From the NCBI GenBank assembly GCA_905221605.1, contig CAJNDS010002668.1, positions 430,001 to 462,500 on the forward strand: DNA of 32,500 nt. The letters are read 5' to 3'. The stretch's first letter is position 1; each line of letters begins with the position of its first letter. The translations under genes were made by a program, and so were the position numbers. Below the pieces are notes generated by a model, which did no database searches, was not told the DNA's origin, and saw nothing but the letters and a program-made list of their open reading frames with translations. Source of the DNA: Symbiodinium natans. Its lineage: Eukaryota > Sar > Dinophyceae > Suessiales > Symbiodiniaceae. Below, piece after piece: positions 15,601-23,672 of this stretch.

Positions 15601-15640
15601 ACCATAAAACCCTGAACCCTAAATCCTAAACCCGGTGTAG
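15585..15640 (-). mobile_element. CCCTAAA insertion between CGGTGTAG repeats
   Basis: CGGTGTAG at 15585-15592 and 15633-15640 bracket a 40-base degenerate CCCTAAA tract. A TTTAGGG tract in the other orientation follows at once. Confidence 0.5.
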
Positions 15641-15670
15641 GGTTTAGGGTTTAGGGTTTAGGGTTTAGGG

Positions 15671-15784
15671 TTATCCTGTCGCATGTGCCCTAAGGAAGAT
15701 CCAGGAACTCCGTGGCCAGTGGTGAACGCGCCGATGAGCACATCGCCGCCTGAACCGTTGGAAGCGGGGCTTATACTTCTCTAA
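15671..15784 (+). CDS. Putative exon with stop
   Basis: LSCRMCPKEDPGTPWPVVNA then PMSTSPPEPLEAGLILL and TAA. Proline-rich; follows a TTTAGGG tract whose TTTAG could be the acceptor. Confidence 0.33.
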   Translation, partial: LSCRMCPKEDPGTPWPVVNAPMSTSPPEPLEAGLILL

Positions 15785-15939
15785 ACCCTAAACCCTAAAC
15801 CCTAAACCTCAAAAAGTTTAGGGACTAGGATGCAGGGTTTAGGGTTTAGGGTTGATTTTTCCTACACCTCAATAATTGGGATTAAGGCAGATGTTAGGGT
15901 TTATTTGCTCCCAAGGTAGGGGAATCTGACCCCCCTTGA

Positions 15940-16140
15940 AGAAAGGATACATACAACCTGGCTTAAGGTTTGTTTTTCGTTTCCGGGGCTCTATGGCGTT
16001 TATGTTAGGGAGGATGTTGGGATGTTTTATGTTTCCGTTATTGGTTTTAAGAGAAGTGGTTTTAGGAATATGTTGCCGGAATATGTTTTCAGAGGGTTCA
16101 AAGGACCAGCGTTGTCTTAAGCTTTAGGAGTTGGAGCTCA
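15940..16140. other. T/G-rich stretch, doubtful 63-codon frame
   Basis: A + frame (15936-16127) contains AFMLGRMLGCFMFPLLVLRE, hydrophobic mainly because the DNA is T/G-rich. No splice or start evidence favours it. Confidence 0.3.
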
Positions 16141-16196
16141 GGGTTTTAGGTCTTCGGGCTTAGGGCTCCATAAGTTGACCAGGTTGTAGGCTTCAG

Positions 16197-16316
16197 GGAT
16201 CCGACGCCAAAGACGTCTTCTGCGAAGCGGCCAAAAACAAGCGAGCGCCTCCACCTGCGGAAGTGAAGCCGATAATGGCACGACTGGCCATGTTGCCGCC
16301 ATGTTTCCCCACCTAA
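16197..16316 (+). CDS. Putative terminal exon
   Basis: GTAGGCTTCAG acceptor, then GSDAKDVFCEAAKNKRAPPP and AEVKPIMARLAMLPPCFPT and TAA. About 21 of 33 codons examined end in G or C. Charged N-terminal half. Unrecognised. Confidence 0.42.
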   Translation, partial: GSDAKDVFCEAAKNKRAPPPAEVKPIMARLAMLPPCFPT

Positions 16317-16384
16317 CCTCAACCCTAACTCTGTGCTTCTAAATCGGTTACTAGAGTTCTTAAGGCCACAAAAAAATTGGCCCC

Positions 16385-16616
16385 TGGAAGTATAGCATCA
16401 CAAGACGGATCCGTTGAGCAAACTGCACGGAGAGGGTGCCCAGAGTACAGCTCTCGCTGTAGATCTTGTAAGAGGTTCAGGCGTCGTACCAACTGTAGTC
16501 AGTGGCTTGGCCACAACAGCCCTTGATTCGTCCTCAGTCGCCCACACATCCGTGTATCAACGAAGAGAATCCGCAAGCCTGAAGGATCCGCGTAACCATT
16601 CTGCAAACACTTAACT
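16385..16616 (+). CDS. Coding-like island, two + frames
   Basis: One frame gives SIASQDGSVEQTARRGCPEY then SSRCRSCKRFRRRTNCSQWL, cysteine/arginine-rich. The other (from 16414, TTG) has STALAVDLVRGSGVVPTVVS and runs to a stop at 16612. No metal-binding family could be assigned. Confidence 0.33.
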
Positions 16617-16858
16617 TTGTGTTTAGAGTTTAGGGTTTAGGGCTGTTTAGGGTTGTAGGGCTGTTTAATTTGTCCCTAGGGCAAAGCCCTAAAAACCCCA
16701 CACTCTAACGACGAAGCCTTATAGGCTTTGGCCCAGGTATCCCCCCGTAAGGATAAATGTTTCAACTACATACTGGGGGGGGGGGGGGGGCCCCAAACGT
16801 CTAAGGCCCAAGTATTCCCTATTTAGGTACATGGACCCTAAACCCTAAACCCTAAACG

Positions 16859-16971
16859 TTTGGGGGTCCTTTGGGCAAGGTGCCCGTGCCAACCGGGACA
16901 GTGTCGCCCTGCAGGCGCCTTTCTTTAGATGAAAGTTCTGTATGTAGCTCGACTCACTTTAGTGGCTTAGG
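16859..16971 (+). CDS. Putative exon
   Basis: FGGPLGKVPVPTGTVSPCRR then LSLDESSVCSSTHFSGL, open from a CCCTAAA tract to a GTTTAG-like donor at about 16972. Confidence 0.33.
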
Positions 16972-17139
16972 GTTTAGTGGTTTTTGGGGTTCAGGGTGTT
17001 ATGTTTAGGGTTTAGGGCTAGGACAAATGGGTGTTGGGAACTTAGAACCTCAGAAACAATTCTTGGAGCCCAAGTAAGTCCGCCCTTCTAACCCTACTTT
17101 TACGGGGCCCCGTCCTTGTATTTCAGTAGCCTGAATAAA

Positions 17140-17497
17140 TCAAGACCGATAGGAATAGGTACATTCCATCTTTCCCGTACCAAGAAGGAATGTAGAACCT
17201 TTAGACCCAGAAGCGAAGATTATGGCTCTTTTTTTGTTTTTGATTAATCTGCCTTTTGTTGGTCGAGGTTCTCGGATTCCGCAAGCTTCTTCGGCTCGTT
17301 TTTGTTGTGGTTTAGGATTTAGTTTGTGCTTTTTTTGGTGCGGCTCGTGGCGGAGCGTCAGAGTTGCTTCTGTTGTGAGACTGCCTTTTCTGGCCACGCT
17401 TTTTTTGCTGTGTGTGTGTGTTGAGGCTCCTTTAACCCCCTTTATGCCGCAAACCCGAACCTGTGGGTTGCATTGGCAGCCGAAAGTCACTGCTTAG
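17140..17497. other. Compositionally skewed stretch with frames on both strands
   Basis: The + strand is T-rich and gives a 91-codon hydrophobic frame. The minus strand gives 116 codons, lysine-rich, including RPTKGRLIKNKKRAIIFASG. The skew alone could create both. Confidence 0.25.
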
Positions 17498-17620
17498 CGT
17501 TTGGGTTTTCGGGTTTGGGGCATGAAGCAACTTGGGTTTTGGGGTTTTGGGGTTTATAGGGTTCACCGAGAAGCTCTGCAAGCTTATAGCAGCTGATTAT
17601 AGCAGCCGATTCAGCAAGGA

Positions 17621-17818
17621 ATGTCACTGAATATCACGCGTAGCACGCCACATTGCCGCTTTAGCAGCTTTTGCCGAGGGTCCCGCCTTCGCGATGCCCG
17701 TAACATCTCACGCATGCAGCAGATTTTAGATCTCACTGCTTCCAGGCCTGTGGTCTTCCGGGATATGCGCCATGTACAGGCCGGGAACCTGTTTCGAGGC
17801 CTACTCCCGAAACCCTAA
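17621..17818 (+). CDS. Putative 65-codon exon
   Basis: MSLNITRSTPHCRFSSFCRG, SRLRDARNISRMQQILDLTA, SRPVVFRDMRHVQAGNLFRG, ending in LLPKP from heptamer sequence. The AG upstream (GATTCAG) is a possible acceptor. Arginine-rich; mid part could be a helix. Confidence 0.38.
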   Translation: MSLNITRSTPHCRFSSFCRGSRLRDARNISRMQQILDLTASRPVVFRDMRHVQAGNLFRGLLPKP

Positions 17819-17994
17819 GCCCGAAACCCAAATCGTAAACCCTTCATGCAGAGTTCACGGTTACGGAGGGGGGGGGGGAGGGCTGAGGCCAAAACACTCA
17901 CTCCACGATCATGGGCCCCCGTTCAGACAAGCGTTTAGGGTTGAAGGGTTTACCCTCAATCCTAAACCTTGGCACTCACTTGGAAGCCCCTTTG

Positions 17995-18110
17995 ACTTAG
18001 TAGAGTAGGTAGCCTTTAACCTTTTTGTGGTAGTATAATCCCCTTATAATTCATCCCAAAGGTTAACCTTTCAATTCCCCCACGTTACCGGACAACTAAG
18101 CAGTAAGTCC
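17995..18110. mobile_element. Family B element, copy 4
   Basis: TTAGTAGAGTAGGTAGCC at the left, GACAACTAAGCAG at the right, inner pair CCTTTAACCTTTT / AAAGGTTAACCTTT. Followed directly by a family F repeat (18102-18188). Confidence 0.5.
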
Positions 18111-18188
18111 TACTTCGTATCCCCTAGAAACCGTAAGTATAATCATCCCCATGACCCAACTAATCCGACTTCCCGAGTCAAAAGTGCT
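18102..18188. repeat. Dispersed repeat, family F, copy 2
   Basis: AGTAAGTCCTACTTCG ... CCCTAGAAACC ... TAATCATCCCCATGACCCA ... CTAATCCGACTTCCCGAGTC. Parallels 4575-4660 word for word. Confidence 0.45.
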
Positions 18189-18256
18189 TCCAAGTAGAGC
18201 CTCTGCGACTCGTCAGGGATCAGGGTTTAGGGTTTAGGGGTGGTGTGATTTTGCAG

Positions 18257-18406
18257 GAGAAGTGCCTCGGAGGCATAGACCTGAAAGTAGGGAAGGACGA
18301 GCATGTCAGTAGGATAGCCGCTATGAGGCTCCGATCTTCCGAGAACCAAGGAACCTTCAACCCAAAAACCCTACAAGAGTCGGCTGGGGCGGCAAACATG
18401 GGCTGA
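18257..18406 (+). CDS. Putative 49-codon exon with strong acceptor
   Basis: Acceptor GTGATTTTGCAG, then EKCLGGIDLKVGKDEHVSRI, AAMRLRSSENQGTFNPKTLQ, ESAGAANMG and TGA. Mixed charge and hydrophobic pattern. A possible upstream exon (18199-18225, SLCDSSGIR) ends at GTTTAG in the right phase, but the intron would be only 31 bases. No family recognised. Confidence 0.45.
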   Translation, partial: EKCLGGIDLKVGKDEHVSRIAAMRLRSSENQGTFNPKTLQESAGAANMG

Positions 18407-18429
18407 ACCCTGAGCCCTACTTAGCTCAG

Positions 18430-18566
18430 GGTATCTGTCGTTTTCGGTTTGCGTGCTCAAATGGTGGCAGAAGGTGTGTGTGGTGGTCTTCTACGGCCCA
18501 TAGCTGAACGTGGAATCTTACAAACCATTCGAACGGTTGTTCTGCTACCGTTTCCTCGGGGAATAG
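18430..18566 (+). CDS. Putative exon pair
   Basis: After TAGCTCAG: YLSFSVCVLKWWQK, then GTGTGT donor (18474) or continued VCVVVFYGP and TAG. From 18504: LNVESYKPFERLFCYRFLGE and TAG. Removing GTGTGT...CCATAG (30 bases) would join them in phase, but that is very short for an intron. Confidence 0.32.
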
Positions 18567-18675
18567 GGACATTGTCGTAGTATAGTGTATATGGCACTTG
18601 GCTTGACCCTAAACCCCAAACCCTAAACCCTACACCCTAAACCCTAAACCCTAAACCTCCAAACCCTAAACCAGG

Positions 18676-18774
18676 CCACGTCCCCGCCGAGATCTGTGTC
18701 GCCGTGCCGGTGCGCTTTTGGCATGGAGTGACTTTGTGTTTAAGGTCCCCTGGCCCCTTAGAGCTCGAGAGTGA
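18676..18774 (+). CDS. Putative exon with stop
   Basis: CTAAACCAG acceptor, PRPRRDLCRRAGALLAWSDF then VFKVPWPLRARE and TGA. GC-rich in its first half. Confidence 0.3.
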   Translation, partial: PRPRRDLCRRAGALLAWSDFVFKVPWPLRARE

Positions 18775-18927
18775 TCTTTAAACCTTTGTGACCCCTCCTT
18801 GGGCAGTGTACTCCTACACTAATATGCACATATATATATATATACATTATTATATATATACACACACATACACATACAAATTTCTTGGAGCTTTTGCTTT
18901 AGACCCTGGTTAGGGTTGAGGGTTTAG

Positions 18928-19011
18928 GGCATCCAAGTCGCTTGGAGTTGGATCCGAAGCATGCCGCATGTGGGCCATTCGGCTTGGCCTATCCTTTGTG
19001 GGAGTTTTTAA
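18928..19011 (+). CDS. Putative exon
   Basis: GGGTTTAG acceptor, GIQVAWSWIRSMPHVGHSAW then PILCGSF and TAA. Tryptophan-rich. Confidence 0.28.
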   Translation, partial: GIQVAWSWIRSMPHVGHSAWPILCGSF

Positions 19012-19116
19012 GAAAATAAGGACCCTCATTATGGGCTGCTGGTAGGATCACCCTGTAACAAGGACCACAATAAGGTACCCCTAAACCCTAAACCCTAAAC
19101 CCTAAACCCTAAACCC

Positions 19117-19212
19117 TGCTATTGCAAACCCCCCATGTGGGAGGCCTGTCGCAGCAACTCCTCCGGTGATGCGTCCCAGCTCGGAGCCGAGCTGGCTGCT
19201 CGAAAACCCTAA
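19117..19212 (+). CDS. Putative exon between CCCTAAA tracts
   Basis: CYCKPPMWEACRSNSSGDAS then QLGAELAARKP, ending in the next heptamer tract (TAA). High G/C third positions. Confidence 0.33.
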   Translation, partial: CYCKPPMWEACRSNSSGDASQLGAELAARKP

Positions 19213-19280
19213 AACCCTAGCCCTAAACCCTAAACCCTAAACCCTAAACCCTAAACCCTAAACCCTAAACCCTAAACCCT
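19207..19280 (-). repeat. CCCTAAA tract
   Basis: Ten units. Confidence 0.96.
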
Positions 19281-19314
19281 GAACCCAAAAAGGCGCACCC
19301 TCAAGCCTTACCAG

Positions 19315-19370
19315 GGGTCGTGGTGCTGCGGGCCGAAAGGGCTTACATCCTCCAGTCTGGGCTTTGGAGT
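19315..19370 (+). CDS. Putative exon fragment
   Basis: Acceptor AAGCCTTACCAG, VVVLRAERAYILQSGLWST. No good donor; runs into a family D-like element with a T-run. Confidence 0.3.
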
Positions 19371-19371
19371 A

Positions 19372-19462
19372 CTATACTTTTTTTTTTTTTTGGTTTTGGG
19401 TTCCCATTATAGCTACCTATACCCAAAAAGTATATACTTTTTTTTCCTGGGTCTACTCCAGA
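19372..19462. mobile_element. Family D-like element
   Basis: GGAGTACTATAC, T-run, GGGTTCCC, then CCTGGGTCTACTCC. The outer words GGAGTAC and CTACTCC are partly inverted. Ends like 22549-22646. Confidence 0.35.
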
Positions 19463-19829
19463 GGTAGGCAATCCATCGGAGCTTTAGGGCTTTCAGGGGT
19501 TCCGGGGTTTAAGTTTGCAGGTAGGGTTTAGGGTTTAGGGTTTAGGATTTAGGGATTTCAGGGTTCCAGGGTTTTAGTTTAGGGCGAAGGGTTTAGAGTT
19601 TTTGGGCTTTATTCCGGGTTTTAGGGTTTCTTGAGGGCTTTATTTTTAGGCTTTATGTAGGGTTTTAGGGTTTGGGGTTTATTTCGGGCTACAGGGTTTG
19701 AATTTTGTTGAGGGTTTTGGTGTTGCGTTTAGGGATTACTAGTTTGCTTCTTGTAGCGTTACATGGCGGCTTCGAATTTTGGATTAATGTAGAGGGGGTG
19801 GGGGGGGGGGGTGGGGGGGGGGCCTGGCA

Positions 19830-19960
19830 TTGCGGGAGAGGGGCGGGCGCCCGGGAGGCAAACAATGCCAACAAGCATCTGTGAAGCATCATGAATATGA
19901 CTACGTGGGTTAGAAGTCTTGTAACCTATGTGATTACTGTAAGAATGGCGAAAACCCTCC
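19830..19960 (-). CDS. Putative minus-strand exon
   Basis: The minus frame within 19759-19983 reads GFRHSYSNHIGYKTSNPRSH, IHDASQMLVGIVCLPGARPS then PAMP, and passes into a poly-proline run from a G-run (19795-19825). The C-terminal proline part is low complexity. Confidence 0.3.
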
Positions 19961-19977
19961 CTAAACCCCAAATACTG

Positions 19978-20061
19978 ACCCAAGCTCGAAACATTGAATG
20001 CCAGAGCAGAACGTTCAGGCGCACTGGCAGTCGGGGACTCGAGATTGGCAGCTCTCTGTGA
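19978..20061 (+). CDS. Putative exon with stop
   Basis: TQARNIECQSRTFRRTGSRG then LEIGSSL and TGA. No good acceptor. Confidence 0.25.
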   Translation, partial: TQARNIECQSRTFRRTGSRGLEIGSSL

Positions 20062-20080
20062 TCATCTCTAAGCGTGGGTA

Positions 20081-20204
20081 TACAAGGAGGGGCGCCCGTA
20101 GATATAAGTAGAGTTCCAAGGATACTACATGGGTTATAAGGATCCTAACTTAGGTTATAAGTGTCTTAACTATACTTAGTATAGTATGGGGGCCCCTCCT
20201 TGTA
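20081..20204. mobile_element. Family A element, best-preserved copy
   Basis: TACAAGGAGGGGCGCCC and GGGGGCCCCTCCTTGTA are terminal inverted repeats with TA at both edges, compatible with a TA target duplication. Interior: GGGTTATAAGGATCCTAACT, GTTATAAGTGTCTTAACTAT. About 124 bp, no heptamer insertion. Confidence 0.78.
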
Positions 20205-20306
20205 GGGCTTAGGGTGTAGGAATCGTCGTCCCTTATAAGGGCGCGGGGGTGCACTGAAGGGCGGCATGTAGAGCTACTACAGTCCGGGAGTTCTAAGATT
20301 CGCTGA

Positions 20307-20417
20307 GTGGGATCGAGGCACTGTGAGTCCTTGCTAAATGTTGTTGAGGCGCTCAGATCAAGCTACCAGAATGGGGGTACGAGGTCTCACAGTAGGCCTC
20401 ATTTCCCTTTTTGTTGA
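20307..20417 (+). CDS. Putative exon with GTACGA donor
   Basis: VGSRHCESLLNVVEALRSSY then QNG, followed by G|GTACGA (20377); unspliced it runs to TGA at 20415. Leucine-rich helix. Confidence 0.33.
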   Translation: MGSRHCESLLNVVEALRSSYQNGGTRSHSRPHFPFC

Positions 20418-20502
20418 GGGTTTAGGGTCCCCTACTAGGCCCTTTCAACCAAAAAGGTTGCCCTTGCTATTCCCAGGCTACTTTTGGGTTTCGGCTTTCT
20501 AG

Positions 20503-20597
20503 CCAAGAACAATGAAAAGAGTATCCTTGCCCTGAACCAGAACCTAGCAGTTTCTGGCATAGATGCTGCTTGGCGCGCTTGGGCATTGAGAAGCTGA
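20503..20597 (+). CDS. Putative terminal exon after family D-like element
   Basis: Acceptor TTTCGGCTTTCTAG, KNNEKSILALNQNLAVSGID then AAWRAWALRS and TGA. Alanine/tryptophan-rich helix. A family D-like stretch (20424-20500) lies in the presumed upstream intron. Confidence 0.4.
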
Positions 20598-20696
20598 GGC
20601 TCAGCTTGCATGCACCCTAAAACCTAAACCCTAAACCCTACACCCTAAACCCTAAACCCTAAACCCTACACCCTACTCCTAAACCCGGCTGTGCAG

Positions 20697-20768
20697 GAGA
20701 GACAAAATCCTAAACCCGAAGCCCTGTGGAGCTTGTTGCAACAATGCTGGGGGGCCCAGACCTGTTAA
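20697..20768 (+). CDS. Putative exon containing one degenerate heptamer
   Basis: GGCTGTGCAG acceptor, ERQNPKPEALWSLLQQCWGA then QTC and TAA. NPKPE comes from CCTAAACCCGAAG, where the stop-forming T of the second unit is G. Confidence 0.35.
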   Translation, partial: ERQNPKPEALWSLLQQCWGAQTC

Positions 20769-20798
20769 CGCGCCATTTTTTACCTCGCAAGTGCCCAG

Positions 20799-20930
20799 GT
20801 TTCCTGCGTGGATTTCAACCGGATACTTCCTAGCTCATCACTGAGCGCAGCATCCACACAGTAGGCCTGATGCCATGGAAATCGCGCTCCATCCGTGTCG
20901 GGACGAGATGGTGCAGCAGAGGCAGAAACC
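20799..20930 (+). CDS. Putative exon(s), overlapping alternatives
   Basis: After GTGCCCAG: VSCVDFNRILPSSSLSAAST to TAG at 20862. After CTTCCTAG (20831-20833): LITERSIHTVGLMPWKSRSI then RVGTRWCSRGRN to the heptamer tract. The minus strand is also open (20780-21022). Strand and frame uncertain. Confidence 0.32.
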
Positions 20931-20965
20931 CTAAACCCTGAGCCCTGAACCCTAAACCCTTTCAG

Positions 20966-21085
20966 AGTTCCGTTGGTCTCCGCGGTCCTCTTCAGCCCAA
21001 GCACAACCCCCCCCCCCCCCAAAAAAAAAAAAAAAACACATGGTCAGGCTGGCAGATGGCCCCACCAAAACCTTACACAGTTAAG
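20966..21085 (+). CDS. Two putative exons around a C-run/A-run
   Basis: CCTTTCAG then SSVGLRGPLQPKHN to the C15A17 run (21006-21036). After it NTWSGWQMAPPKPYTVK ends at AAG|GTTTAG (21086). How the homopolymers would be removed is unclear. Confidence 0.25.
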
Positions 21086-21126
21086 GTTTAGGGTTTATAG
21101 GGTATAGGGTTCAGGGCGTACAGTGG

Positions 21127-21222
21127 TACCCTTTTTGCCTTTTTCTTCGGGTTCTGGGTTCCCTCATACAGAAACCAACCCCAGAAAAGGGTACCCTTAT
21201 TATTACATGCCTACTGGGCTAC
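21127..21222. mobile_element. Family D-like element
   Basis: GGTACCCTTTTTGCC and AGAAAAGGGTACC are inverted; GGGTTCTGGGTTCCC lies inside. Sits in the presumed intron before the 21239 exon. Confidence 0.4.
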
Positions 21223-21238
21223 CAAGCAGTCCTGCTAG

Positions 21239-21297
21239 CGAGCATGGTTTCAAGAGACAGCTCGAAAAGCCTTCCGAGCAGCTGCGCTGATGTTTCG
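21239..21297 (+). CDS. Putative exon with good splice sites
   Basis: CAGTCCTGCTAG acceptor, RAWFQETARKAFRAAALMF, donor CG|GTAAGA. Alanine-rich amphipathic helix. Confidence 0.42.
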
Positions 21298-21405
21298 GTA
21301 AGAGCCCCTCCATCACACCTGAACCCTAAAGCCTATATAAGCCCTAAGCCCTGAGCGCTAACCCCTAAACCCTAAGCCATACACCCGGCCCGGGTGGCAA
21401 AAAAA

Positions 21406-21523
21406 ACCCTAAACCCTAAACCCTAAACCCTAAACCCTAACCCCTAACCCCTAACCCCTAAACCCTAAACCCTAAACCCTAAACCCTAAACCCTAAACCC
21501 TAAACCCTAAACCCTAAACCCTA
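21406..21523 (-). repeat. CCCTAAA tract, longest in window
   Basis: About 17 units including three CCCCTAA variants. Confidence 0.98.
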
Positions 21524-21546
21524 CCACCAGTTCCCAGTCTTCTCAG

Positions 21547-22076
21547 GCAGATGCCTCTTTGCCTTCGCCGTGGCGATCGCCTTGAGGGCTTCAATCACCT
21601 GTGATGACTCGGAGGACAATTTGGGAACCGGAAACCCTAAACCCGAAACCCTAAACCCTAAACCCCAAACCCCAAACCCGAACCCTAAATCCGAAACACT
21701 AAACCGGAACAGCGCTTGGGGGAACAAAGTGTGTGTGCGCGGGCTTGGGGCCATGCGTAAGCAGCAAAGACTGTGCGCCGAGTATGGGTACTTTGGGGAA
21801 GACATGAACCCCAAAAGGGTTTGGTGTTCCTCAAAACTCTGTTTTAGGGATCGCAGAAGTATAAGTATAGGGCCTAGGATCCCATTAGCTTCGTTTTCGC
21901 TCTCCAGGTCTATACGTGCCTCGACTTCTTATGCCAGGCTTTGGACTTGTGTGATGCTCCGGACTCTGGAATGTGTGAACCTTCTTGGGCCACTTTGGGC
22001 GCAACACCCGAGATTGCGGTATGCACATGCCTTGAGGACCCTAGAATTGGGGTCATACTTCTATAAAGTCTGTTAA
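21547..22076 (+). CDS. Long open frame crossing a degenerate heptamer insertion
   Basis: After CTTCTCAG: RCLFAFAVAIALRASITCDD then SEDNLGTG, then PKPETLNPKPQTPNPNPKSE from the repeat (21634-21701), then KQQRLCAEYGYFGEDMNPKR and further to TGC TAA-type stop at 22074. About 176 codons, the longest ordinary frame here. Repeat units that would put TAA in this frame carry CCGAA or CCCAA instead. The tract lies between AACCGGAA repeats (21626-21633, 21702-21709). Before insertion another frame (TALGGTKCVCAGLGPCVSSK) would have followed. The minus strand is also open (21521-21814). Confidence 0.42.
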
Positions 22077-22274
22077 GGCCAGGTATATGAGCCGTAAACC
22101 AAGGTATGCACATGAAACCCAAAACCCTAAACTTGCGTATGTTTGCAAGTGGATTGGGGCATCTTCAGCGTCTTCAGCACAGACTCTAAAATACGGTTTC
22201 GGGGTGATTTGCTCGAAGGACTGACACATTCATAATCATAGGGCTTTTAGGGGTTTTTCGGGCTTAGGGTTTAG

Positions 22275-22328
22275 GGTCCTCGAAGTATCCAGGCCCCCCA
22301 AGCGGCATTTCATCCCATTGGTGTTTAG
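22275..22328 (+). CDS. Putative short exon
   Basis: TTTAG acceptor of the last heptamer, GPRSIQAPQAAFHPIG, GT at 22321 and TAG after. Confidence 0.25.
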   Translation, partial: GPRSIQAPQAAFHPIGV

Positions 22329-22439
22329 ATGTCAACGGTAAACCCTAAACCCTAAACCCTAAACCCTAAACCCAACCGAGTCCTTGCCTGCCTTGTGCGA
22401 GCGCGAGAGCCGAAACCCTAAACCCTAAACCCTAAACCC

Positions 22440-22897
22440 AGTCGTTCGGGCTGGGAGGAGCTGCGCCGTGCCTGGAGCGCACCGGCTTGTGCAGAACAAC
22501 TGCGCGAGGTCCCTGCAAACGGCAAGGGATTCGGGTTTAGGGTTTAGGCCCTTGTTTCCTTTTTTTGGGGGTTGGGGTTCCCTTTTTTAATCCCCTGAAG
22601 ACCAGGCAGGGCACCCTTTTTTATTCGTAGGTTCCTCCTGGGTCTAGGCAAGGGATTCGGGTGGTTTTTCATAGGTCTCTCAATCCTAAATGCAGTCCCG
22701 TTCACGGCGCTTTGGGCACGGTGATTTCTTTTGATGGGGCTGCTTGCGGCTGCTGCTACCAACTGCAGCGCACGAAGCCCTATTATAAATCGCAGAAAAA
22801 AACGAACGTTAACAATTCTCATTTAATTAACATCCTCTTTGGCAGGGCATTGTTTTGTTTCCTTGCTTTCCGGCGATCTCAAACCTTCAATCCATAG
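22440..22897 (+). CDS. Two-exon gene fragment split by a target-duplicated intron
   Basis: Exon 1 (22440-22534): SRSGWEELRRAWSAPACAEQ then LREVPANGKGF, ending G|GTTTAG. Exon 2 (22648-22897): QGIRVVFHRSLNPKCSPVHG, ALGTVISFDGAACGCCYQLQ, RTKPYYKSQKKTNVNNSHLI, NILFGRALFCFLAFRRSQTF and TAG. The 113-base intron ends CTGGGTCTAG. GGCAAGGGATTCGGGT is present at both edges (22521-22536, 22647-22662). Spliced length is 345 bases, an exact multiple of three. Exon 1 is G/C3-rich; exon 2 less so. Product unknown. Confidence 0.48.
22537..22646 (+). mobile_element. Family D element acting as an intron, 16-bp target repeats
   Basis: 110 bases: two heptamers, TAGGCCCTTG, T-run, GGGTTCCC, TTTTTTAATCCCC, GGGCACCCTTTTTT, CCTCCTGGGTCTA. 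Flanked by exact 16-bp repeats. Relatives: 7083-7176 (reverse), 19372-19462, 20424-20500, 21127-21222. Confidence 0.55.
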
Positions 22898-22916
22898 CTT
22901 CGATGTGCCCTAAACC

Positions 22917-23196
22917 CTAAACCCTAAACAAGGTCTGCAGGGTCGATTCCTTGCACAGTACTTGGAGGTTCACAAGGGTGCTCATATCCCCAATTGTAAC
23001 TGCATTTACAGGTCTCCGAAGTCCCCCCAAGTGGGTTACACGTAGACTTCTAGTTAGGGTTATAAGTGCCCTTGAAGCTCCAGGTAGTGTAGTCCCCTTA
23101 ATGTGGCAATTCGGGCTTTGTCGGAACTTCATTTCTTGTTTTCCCAGCACAAGCCATGGATATCAAAGCAAAGGTACTCATTTTCTGGCTCCATAG
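22917..23196. CDS. Coding-like island, strand unresolved
   Basis: Minus strand (22917-23150): SLRVTHLGGLRRPVNAVTIG then DMSTLVNLQVLCKESTLQTL, in which IGxMxxLxNLQVL resembles one leucine-rich repeat. Plus strand (from 22951, TTG): 81 codons with RLLVRVISALEAPGSVVPLM. One repeat-like motif is not enough for a family call. Confidence 0.33.
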
Positions 23197-23294
23197 CAGG
23201 GTAGTTTGGGACGCCTCAGATGCGGAAGCCTACTTCGTTGCCTAAGCCCCTAAGCCACTAAAGCGTTTAGGGCCTAGGAGAGTTTGTGGCCTAA

Positions 23295-23408
23295 ACGTCG
23301 GGCAACAATGCCTACTTTAAAGGTTTTGGCGACGGGATGACCTGGCGCCCGTTGCAGGCGCACGCAATTCTCACGGCCCTGCCCGCTGAAGCGCAGCGGC
23401 CCCTGTGA
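23295..23408 (+). CDS. Putative exon with stop
   Basis: NNAYFKGFGDGMTWRPLQAH then AILTALPAEAQRPL and TGA. Third positions mostly G/C, especially in the second half. Confidence 0.38.
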   Translation, partial: TSGNNAYFKGFGDGMTWRPLQAHAILTALPAEAQRPL

Positions 23409-23672
23409 ATGCATCCTCAGAATCCGACCATCGGACATAGGGCTCAGGGGTACCCTAAACCCTCATTCCTGCTACCTGTCCTTATAGGACCTAGGTTAAT
23501 ATTTGGGCTAAGGGTTTGTTAACTGGAGTGGAGGGTTCTTGTGGTTCCCTAAGCTCTAAACCCCTTGGCTTACAAACTTAGTAACACGACCCTGGGTTAC
23601 CCAGGAGCTGATGTTCAGGGTTTAGGGTTTAGGGTTTTCGGAGCTGTATGTACGGCAAGGTGGTTCCTGTAG

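Noticed and set aside
22917-23150. Leucine-rich-repeat protein on the minus strand
   Set aside because: Only one repeat-like segment, and a + frame is equally open.
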